A DNA stretch of 11,173 nucleotides from Methanobacterium sp. UBA8 (GTDB lineage: Archaea; Methanobacteriota; Methanobacteria; Methanobacteriales; Methanobacteriaceae), in contig DADN01000183.1 in assembly GCA_002509665.1 (NCBI GenBank), positions 43,643 to 54,815 of the forward strand. The letters run 5' to 3'. Below, piece after piece: positions 6,732 through 11,173 of this stretch. Both the position numbers and the translations under genes were made by a program. Each line of letters begins with the position of its first letter. Position 1 is the first letter of the stretch. The notes below the pieces were generated by a model. The model ran no database searches. It had not been told where the DNA came from and worked only from the letters and a program-made list of their open reading frames with translations.

Positions 6732-7820
6732 ATGGACGATAAAGGATATGCATTCACACCAATAGCACTTTTATTAATGATACCTGTAGTCATACTGGCT
6801 ATTTCATACAATGGCATAGTAAATGAAGTTAACCTCTTGTCTGCAATAGCTATAGGTGGAGATGTCACTGCCACTGTAGCATCTGATGTTGTAAAAGCTA
6901 TACGGCAGGATACGGCAGATGCAGGGAGAAGAGCTTCTTTTATGGCAGTTCAGTGTGTTATAAATAGTACTAATACATTACCTGGTAATCAACCATTTTT
7001 TAGTACTACGGGAAATACAAGTAAGTCATATATTTTAAGTACTACTGCAAGTATGATAAATATTAATATAACTAATACTTGTAGAGATCTGGAGAGGCAG
7101 ACTGGTAGGGTCGTATATATAGATGGTAACTATGTTAACCCTAACAATAATGATTCTGCCCCTATATTTGATCAGAGTGATTTAAGTATTTCACAGGATG
7201 ATCCATATGGATTCACCATTAGCGTACCCAGTATAGCCATAACAGTTTTACAAAATTCATCATCAGTAAGTCAAAATGTGACATTTAATACGCCTGCTCA
7301 AAATGCTTATGTTTCTATTGAAGGTCTGGAAGATCCGTACATATGGGTAAGTACCAAAGAAAGAACCAGTTCTGTTATTTATAAATATCCTTACTACAGC
7401 ACATATCTGGGTAATATAGAATATCACTTAGCTGATAATGCATCAGCAGGTAGACTGAATTCTCTATATGATTGTTTAGTAGGGGGCAATACACTTATGG
7501 GATATCGTCCTTATTACATCCCAGATACACATGGATTGACATTTTTTGACAGATTGGAAAATAGGACAATTTCAACGTCTTATGGCCCTAACAGTGCTAA
7601 AATGAGCACATTTATACTTGGGGATCCATTACAGGAAGATCATAATAACAAACCAACATCCATGTTAGATCATGAATATTTTACAGGTGTAACTGGTTCT
7701 ACTATAACAACATATCATGGTTCGGCTACCAGTATTGTTATGGGGCCTGATGGTAAGAATTTCCTTATTTCCACTGCTTATAAGGGATATCTTAATCTTT
7801 CTAATAGTTACAGTTATTAG
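6732..7820 (+). CDS. Pilin-like exported protein lacking the conserved acidic residue
   Basis: A 362-aa protein beginning MDDKG|YAFTPIALLLM, nearly the same leader as the gene before it, then a hydrophobic helix to about residue 27. The acidic residue found after the cleavage site in the other pilin-like proteins is replaced by Pro-Ile. The exported part has sequons, three Cys residues and a GLEDP motif (about residues 198-202) of a kind I associate loosely with other archaeal pilin-like proteins. ATG 6732 is favoured because it puts the cleavage Gly at residue 5, as in the upstream gene. Starting at ATG 6708 would add eight residues and overlap the previous gene by 13 bases. Spacing to the previous and next genes is 11 and 8 bp, so it is in the operon. 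By analogy with bacterial tip pseudopilins such as GspK, which lack Glu5, it could sit at the end of a filament; this is inference. Confidence 0.72.
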   Translation: MDDKGYAFTPIALLLMIPVVILAISYNGIVNEVNLLSAIAIGGDVTATVASDVVKAIRQDTADAGRRASFMAVQCVINSTNTLPGNQPFFSTTGNTSKSYILSTTASMININITNTCRDLERQTGRVVYIDGNYVNPNNNDSAPIFDQSDLSISQDDPYGFTISVPSIAITVLQNSSSVSQNVTFNTPAQNAYVSIEGLEDPYIWVSTKERTSSVIYKYPYYSTYLGNIEYHLADNASAGRLNSLYDCLVGGNTLMGYRPYYIPDTHGLTFFDRLENRTISTSYGPNSAKMSTFILGDPLQEDHNNKPTSMLDHEYFTGVTGSTITTYHGSATSIVMGPDGKNFLISTAYKGYLNLSNSYSY

Positions 7821-7828
7821 GTGAAAAA

Positions 7829-8230
7829 ATGAGCTTAGACAGTAAGGGACAGGCAAGTGCTGAATTGATACTTGCAACAGTTGTATTTATGGTAATTGCT
7901 TTAAGTTTATTTCAATTAGCAAGTGCTGAAATGGATAAAACAGATACAGGGAATCTTGGTCAGGCTAGAATGATAGGTGAATCCCTAGCCGAGACAATTA
8001 ACACTGTTTACATAAATGGCCCAGGATATTCTGCTAATATAAGTCTTCCTAATGACTTTACATATACCGCAAGTGTAGTGCCCGGGACAGGGAACAGTAC
8101 TTTATATGTTAATTATTCCAACCAAATTATTCCAATTAAGCTTATACCAACTAATATTAATAGTAAAACCATGAATAGTGGGCAAACATATATAATAAAA
8201 AATAACAATGGTACAATTGCATTTACGTAG
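7829..8230 (+). CDS. Class III signal peptide pilin (small)
   Basis: A 133-aa pilin-like protein. The N-terminus MSLDSKG|QASAEL carries the canonical class III motif, with Q8, S10 and E12 directly after the cleavage Gly at residue 7, and then a hydrophobic helix to about residue 29. The mature protein would be about 126 aa, a normal pilin length, with Asn-rich beta segments and several sequons. The ribosome site AGGTGA (7819-7824) overlaps the stop codon of the previous gene and is four bases before the ATG, so translation may be coupled. It is the only gene of the operon with the canonical motif. It may be the filament-forming partner of the larger pilin-like proteins, or a minor pilin. Confidence 0.85.
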   Translation: MSLDSKGQASAELILATVVFMVIALSLFQLASAEMDKTDTGNLGQARMIGESLAETINTVYINGPGYSANISLPNDFTYTASVVPGTGNSTLYVNYSNQIIPIKLIPTNINSKTMNSGQTYIIKNNNGTIAFT

Positions 8231-8259
8231 TTTATAACAATTTATTTCAACTTTGTATC

Positions 8260-8265
8260 GGTGAT
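8260..8265 (+). promoter_or_regulatory. Ribosome binding site deciding the PepSY-like gene start
   Basis: GGTGAT stands four bases before ATG 8270, the same spacing as before ATG 748. The in-frame GTG at 8261 is part of this site and is therefore unlikely to be the start. Confidence 0.7.
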
Positions 8266-8269
8266 TTCT

Positions 8270-8689
8270 ATGGATCTAGAACCAGGATGGGAAAAAAAAG
8301 CTTTAATTGTGTTAGGTATAATTTTTGTTATTATTGCAGTTTATGCCTTTAATCCTTTTCACAGTAATTCGGATGTAGCGTATCAAAATGGAACAGTAGA
8401 TAATGGAGTTATAACACCGGCCCCTGTTGCGACTACTGGTAATTCTACAGCTAACAATACTACCAACAATAATACAACAACTAACGGCACATTTCAAATA
8501 TCTGCAGATGTTGCTAAGAATATAGCCGCAGGAGCTTATCCAGGTTATACTGCAGGACAACCAACTCAAGGAAATGTTACTATAAACAACACTTTATATT
8601 CTGTGTGGATAGTTCCTGTTACTCAGGCTTCTATAACAAAGAAGGTATATGTTGATTTATCTACAGGAACAGTAGTTGGAACTGTATAA
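8270..8689 (+). CDS. Membrane-anchored PepSY-like protein
   Basis: A 139-aa protein with a short cytoplasmic N-terminus (residues 1-10), one membrane helix (about 11-27) and a flexible Asn/Thr linker (about 31-75) with many overlapping N-glycosylation sequons. A compact C-terminal domain (about 77-139) follows. That domain reads like a PepSY repeat: a helix starting SADVAKNIA, then strands, with YSVWIVPV and KKVYVDLSTGTVVG at the end, where the family typically has a Val-Asp-x-x-Thr-Gly turn. PepSY domains occur in protease propeptides and are thought to inhibit or fold exported enzymes; that role is not shown for this protein. It lies 39 bp after the last pilin gene on the same strand, so it probably belongs to the pilin operon and may work on pilins outside the membrane. 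It has no prepilin cleavage site of its own. Confidence 0.75.
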   Translation: MDLEPGWEKKALIVLGIIFVIIAVYAFNPFHSNSDVAYQNGTVDNGVITPAPVATTGNSTANNTTNNNTTTNGTFQISADVAKNIAAGAYPGYTAGQPTQGNVTINNTLYSVWIVPVTQASITKKVYVDLSTGTVVGTV

Positions 8690-8722
8690 CTTTAAAACTC
8701 TTAGGGGATATATGAATTCAAA

Positions 8723-8739
8723 TTATTTTTCCTTTTTTT
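8723..8739 (+). terminator. T-rich terminator after the pilin-like operon
   Basis: Runs of five and seven T residues (8726-8730 and 8733-8739) separated by CC lie 34 bases after the stop of the PepSY-like gene. This is the typical form of an archaeal terminator. Confidence 0.6.
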
Positions 8740-8939
8740 ATTAAAATTTTTATAATAACTTAAAATACATTATATTATTGTAGCTACTCTTAAAAATAAA
8801 TCTCAGGAATTAGTTAACTTACTGCTATATTTAGTACTGAATTAAATAATTAAAAACTTTTATTAGTCTATATTGATAAAATATAATAAATTATTATTTA
8901 GGGATTTTCTTCTCAGATATTTGTTCTCATTTAAATAAT

Positions 8940-8990
8940 GAAAATGATAATGTAGCAAAAAAGATATATGTTGATTTATCAAATGAATAA
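8940..8990 (+). pseudogene. Remnant of a PepSY-like gene 3' end
   Basis: The frame at 8940-8990 reads ENDNVAKKIYVDLSNE and a stop, closely matching KKVYVDLSTG near the end of the PepSY-like protein. At the DNA level 16 bases (TATATGTTGATTTATC) are identical to the intact gene, and similarity continues past the stop (AATAGTTG against AGTAGTTG) with a one-base deletion. Only the tail is recognisable; the upstream part of the frame opens at 8880 and shows no membrane helix or linker. I read this as the decayed end of a duplicated copy. Chance similarity is less likely given matching frame and position, but the match is short. Confidence 0.5.
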
Positions 8991-9046
8991 TAGTTGTAAA
9001 GTGAAAATTTAGTAATACAGAGATTGAATAGTCGTGGGACGTAATC

Positions 9047-9841
9047 ATGGAAACTATCGCAGTTATATTAATGGTTATATTATTTTTAGTACTAATGGTA
9101 TTTGTTTTTTCTACCGCTCTTTTAACGCCAATTATAGGCAAAAAAAATCTCATATTTGTGGTATTAATGGGTTTTATAGTTGGTATCATTGGTGGGGCAT
9201 TTTTTATATCTCCAATAATGGACGATATTCCAAATATCGCTTCAGCATTTTATCAGAGTACATCTACGGATTTGGATACCATATATCTGGACATTCCAGA
9301 CAGCGTAAATGTTAATCAATTCATAGATACTACAAAAAAAATAGATGGAGTTAAAAATGTCACTATAACAGGGATAACGATTAAAACGTCTGACTTTTCT
9401 AATTATTGGAAAAATACACTTGAAAATCGCATACCTGCCTCAAATACAAATATAACATCTGTGCAGATTCAGGGAAACAATACTTTAAATATCCAGATTC
9501 AAAATGGAAGCGATCCTAAAACTACAGTCAAAAGTTTAGATGACTGGTTGATGTTAATAGCTGGAATAAGTTCATCATACAGTGCTGTGCATGTAACTGT
9601 CCAAACTGACCCTTCTAAAACAGATCAGATTAGGAATCAACTGTCACAGACTGTGGTAATATCAAGTATAGGAGGTCCTACACAGGATAAAATCAATTCA
9701 TTAAGGGCAATACTTCCAAATCAGTTTAATGTAATCATTTTATGCGGATTTATTGGAATGTTTGTTGGTTTAGCTGGTGTATTTATAGATAGTATTCTCG
9801 GTATTTTTGAGAATATCAAGGGAAGAGTAGTTAAAAAATAA
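9047..9841 (+). CDS. Three-helix membrane protein with large extracytoplasmic domain, unknown function
   Basis: I do not recognise this 264-aa protein. It has two N-terminal membrane helices (about residues 3-27 and 34-56), a soluble middle part (about 57-225) and one C-terminal helix (about 226-250) followed by a basic tail ending KGRVVKK. The positive tail suggests a cytoplasmic C-terminus, which puts the middle domain outside. The middle region alternates strands and helices (TIYLDIP, then a helix, then KNVTITGITIKT; later SVQIQGNNTLNIQIQ, a helix, then AVHVTVQT), which could be two ferredoxin-like units. Several Asn sequons are present. ATG 9047 is the only good start in this frame, with a weak ribosome site. 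The gene lies 12 bp before a Dph6-like gene, so the two are probably co-transcribed, but no functional link is evident. It follows the pilin operon after a terminator. Confidence 0.75.
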   Translation: METIAVILMVILFLVLMVFVFSTALLTPIIGKKNLIFVVLMGFIVGIIGGAFFISPIMDDIPNIASAFYQSTSTDLDTIYLDIPDSVNVNQFIDTTKKIDGVKNVTITGITIKTSDFSNYWKNTLENRIPASNTNITSVQIQGNNTLNIQIQNGSDPKTTVKSLDDWLMLIAGISSSYSAVHVTVQTDPSKTDQIRNQLSQTVVISSIGGPTQDKINSLRAILPNQFNVIILCGFIGMFVGLAGVFIDSILGIFENIKGRVVKK

Positions 9842-9853
9842 TGAGGAGTGAAT

Positions 9854-10534
9854 ATGAAAACAGCAGTTCTTTTTTCAGGAGGTAAAGATAGTACAATGGC
9901 AGCATACAGTGCCATAAAAGAGGGGCATGAATTAAAGTATCTTGTCTCGGTATTTTCTGATAATCCTGCATCGTACATGTTTCATGTTGCAAATATACAT
10001 ATTACAGAACTTTCAGCTGAAGCAATGGGAATCTCTCTCATTAAAAAAGTTACAAAGGGCATTAAAGAAGAAGAATTAGAAGATCTTAAAAATATTTTAA
10101 TCGAGTTGAAGGACAAGGGAATTGAAGCTATTTATTCTGGTGCTCTTTTTTCCGTATATCAAAAATCAAGGATAGATGCGCTCTGTGAAGAATTAGGGCT
10201 TAAGTCATGTGCACCCCTGTGGCACAGAGATCCTGTGGAGTACATGGAAGAGATTATTAACCTGGGATTTGAAGTTATAATAACAAGTGTAGCTGCAGAA
10301 GGCCTTGATGAGTCATGGCTTGGTAGAAAAGTTGACAGTGGTTCTCTTCTTGAGATTATTGAACTAAATAAAAAATATAAAATACACATTGGTTTTGAAG
10401 GCGGTGAAGCTGAAACTCTTGTTTTAGATGGTCCTATATTTAATAAAAAAATTAAAGTGATGGAATCTGAGAATGTTTGGGAAGGGGACAGCGGTTATTA
10501 TTTAATTAAAAAAGCAGAGTTAGAAGAAAAGTGA
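9854..10534 (+). CDS. Dph6-family PP-loop ATP pyrophosphatase (putative diphthine-ammonia ligase)
   Basis: A 226-aa cytoplasmic enzyme of the adenine nucleotide alpha-hydrolase class. The PP-loop SGGKDS is at residues 8-13. Near the C-terminus, FEGGEAETLVLDGP matches the conserved EGGE-x-ET block of the Dph6/MJ0570-type family. Its eukaryotic member amidates diphthine to diphthamide on elongation factor 2; archaeal EF-2 carries diphthamide too, so the same role is likely here but not proven. The length fits the single-domain archaeal form without the RidA-like extensions of yeast Dph6. I chose ATG 9854 because GAGGAG lies just upstream, while the in-frame GTG at 9848 overlaps that ribosome site. 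It follows the unknown membrane protein by 12 bp and converges on the UPF0201 gene. Confidence 0.88.
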   Translation: MKTAVLFSGGKDSTMAAYSAIKEGHELKYLVSVFSDNPASYMFHVANIHITELSAEAMGISLIKKVTKGIKEEELEDLKNILIELKDKGIEAIYSGALFSVYQKSRIDALCEELGLKSCAPLWHRDPVEYMEEIINLGFEVIITSVAAEGLDESWLGRKVDSGSLLEIIELNKKYKIHIGFEGGEAETLVLDGPIFNKKIKVMESENVWEGDSGYYLIKKAELEEK

Positions 10535-10630
10535 ATTTTGCATTTAGGATGCAGACAATCCATTCTTTATAATTAACTAGATTTTTCAGATATTTTATAG
10601 AAACAAACTTTATTTTATTATAATAACTGA

Positions 10631-10652
10631 AAAATAAATTTTAATTTATTTT
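10631..10652. terminator. Palindromic T/A-rich terminator between convergent genes
   Basis: AAAATAAATT (10631-10640) and AATTTATTTT (10643-10652) are perfect inverted repeats two bases apart, inside a 181-bp gap between the ends of two convergent genes. T-rich runs occur on both strands around it. A bidirectional termination role fits the position; the pairing is all A-T and weak. The rest of the gap shows no gene. Confidence 0.45.
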
Positions 10653-10715
10653 ATTATTTTCATTATATTAATTCAGGAACGATTAAAATTATTTTAATAT
10701 GCCTATTTTTGGACA

Positions 10716-11102
10716 CTATTTAATTTCAGGAGCGATCCAGTCTATAAATCTTTGGGCATCATCAGTTTCAATTTCGACGTCAATTTCTCCTAGTGGAGAT
10801 AGATCATCTTCTACAAAATTTGGAACTCCAACGAATGCTGCCTGTTTACTTAATTTGAAATGAATTTTATTAGCACGAATCCCTTTTAACATCATTTTCC
10901 TTGCAGCACCTCTGATTTTCCTTTCTCTCAGTTCTTTACGTAAATTTGTGATGGATTCTTTTTCACCAGATACAAGGACATAATCTTCTCCTATTTCAAT
11001 ATCATCGTAATCAAACATGTTTTTTAAAGTTTTAGTGATTTTATCAATATCTTCGGTAGGATTCAATTTGGTCTTAGCATATATTTTACAATTCATCTTC
11101 AT
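10716..11102 (-). CDS. UPF0201 family protein (predicted RNA-binding domain)
   Basis: A 128-aa cytoplasmic protein of the archaeal UPF0201 (DUF54) family. It starts with NCKIYAKTKLNPTEDIDKI, a strand and helix typical of the family. A basic middle helix region (ELRERKIRGAARKMML, about residues 57-72) follows, and it ends with FIDWIAPEIK. The fold is thought to be RNA-binding-like, and the basic helix fits that, but the biological role is unsettled. The length matches the family. The start may be ATG 11102 or ATG 11096; GGAG lies three bases before the first and nine before the second, so the second is at least as likely. It is transcribed toward the Dph6-like gene. Its operon partners, if any, would lie beyond the right edge. 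Confidence 0.85.
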   Translation of the reverse strand: MKMNCKIYAKTKLNPTEDIDKITKTLKNMFDYDDIEIGEDYVLVSGEKESITNLRKELRERKIRGAARKMMLKGIRANKIHFKLSKQAAFVGVPNFVEDDLSPLGEIDVEIETDDAQRFIDWIAPEIK

Positions 11103-11173
11103 AAACTCCTGCTGGCATGAATTAATTTTTTGGGCTAGTGTTTAACATCAAAAATTTACAATTTTTGCTTAGT

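Larger units (their letters stand above)
8690..9046. other. 357-bp AT-rich intergenic region
   Basis: This gap separates the pilin-like operon from the next transcription unit. It holds a T-rich terminator (8723-8739) and a short decayed copy of the PepSY gene end (about 8940-8990). A weak TATA-like stretch near 8876-8890 might serve the gene at 9047. Reading frames here are broken or low-complexity on both strands, and I see no intact gene or structured RNA. Confidence 0.6.

Noticed and set aside
6602..6874. 90-aa minus-strand frame across the junction of two pilin-like genes
   Set aside because: It lies opposite two tightly spaced coding regions and has no independent support.
3688..8230. 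Archaellum (flagellum) operon
   Set aside because: No archaellin repeats and no fla/arl accessory or motor genes are present; the leaders and domain sizes fit pilin-like proteins instead.
8690..9046. CRISPR array, tRNA or other structured RNA in the largest gene-free stretch
   Set aside because: No regularly spaced repeats, no cloverleaf-like G+C-rich segment and no strong stems were seen.
8863..9189. 108-aa minus-strand frame over the intergenic region and the start of the 9047 gene
   Set aside because: Its composition is low-complexity (Ile, Asn, Thr, His), it has no ribosome site, and it overlaps a well-supported membrane protein gene.
9034..9315. 93-aa plus-strand frame overlapping the 9047 gene
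   Set aside because: It is rich in Tyr, Gly, Asn and Ser without domain character and is a shifted reading of the membrane protein gene.

Overview
The window looks like a chromosomal segment of an AT-rich methanogenic archaeon, most likely of the order Methanobacteriales (Methanobacterium-like). I infer this from archaeal TATA-box promoters, Shine-Dalgarno sequences of the GGTGAT type, a UPF0201 gene (an archaeal family), a Dph6-type PP-loop protein, and archaeal pilin-like proteins with class III signal peptides beside an EppA-like prepilin peptidase. The placement rests on family recognition and base composition, with no database search.

Layout, left to right. Positions 1-696 hold the C-terminal glutaminase half of CTP synthase (pyrG). 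Next, on the same strand, comes a multi-spanning prepilin peptidase of the A24 family (748-1908). A four-helix membrane protein, probably of the DUF2101 family, follows (2115-2999). A small canonical class III pilin lies on the minus strand (3068-3466) and converges on the DUF2101-like gene. It is divergent from a tight plus-strand operon (3688-8689). That operon encodes four proteins with prepilin-like N-termini (310, 695, 362 and 133 aa) and then a membrane-anchored PepSY-like protein. After a 357-bp AT-rich gap containing a small decayed copy of the PepSY 3' end, an unrecognised three-helix membrane protein (9047-9841) sits 12 bp before a Dph6-family ATP pyrophosphatase (9854-10534). A convergent UPF0201 gene (10716-11102, minus) ends the window.

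How the genes may work together. The peptidase would cut after the Gly of the KG/RG/QG signals of the five pilin-like proteins, which could then enter a type IV pilus-like filament. The small minus-strand pilin and the last small pilin of the operon match the canonical Q-x-S-x-E motif. The three larger proteins share a different motif, G|x-x-F-[ST], and carry large exported domains, so they may be minor pilins, tip adhesins or a surface complex. No assembly ATPase or platform protein is encoded in the window and those would have to be elsewhere.

Regulation visible in the sequence includes a 16-bp promoter block shared by the DUF2101-like gene and the pilin operon, and a duplicated promoter module in the divergent intergenic region. 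There is also a GC-richer hairpin after the minus-strand pilin. Several genes have an in-frame GTG or TTG inside the Shine-Dalgarno sequence that would mislead automatic start calling; I chose the downstream ATG in those cases.
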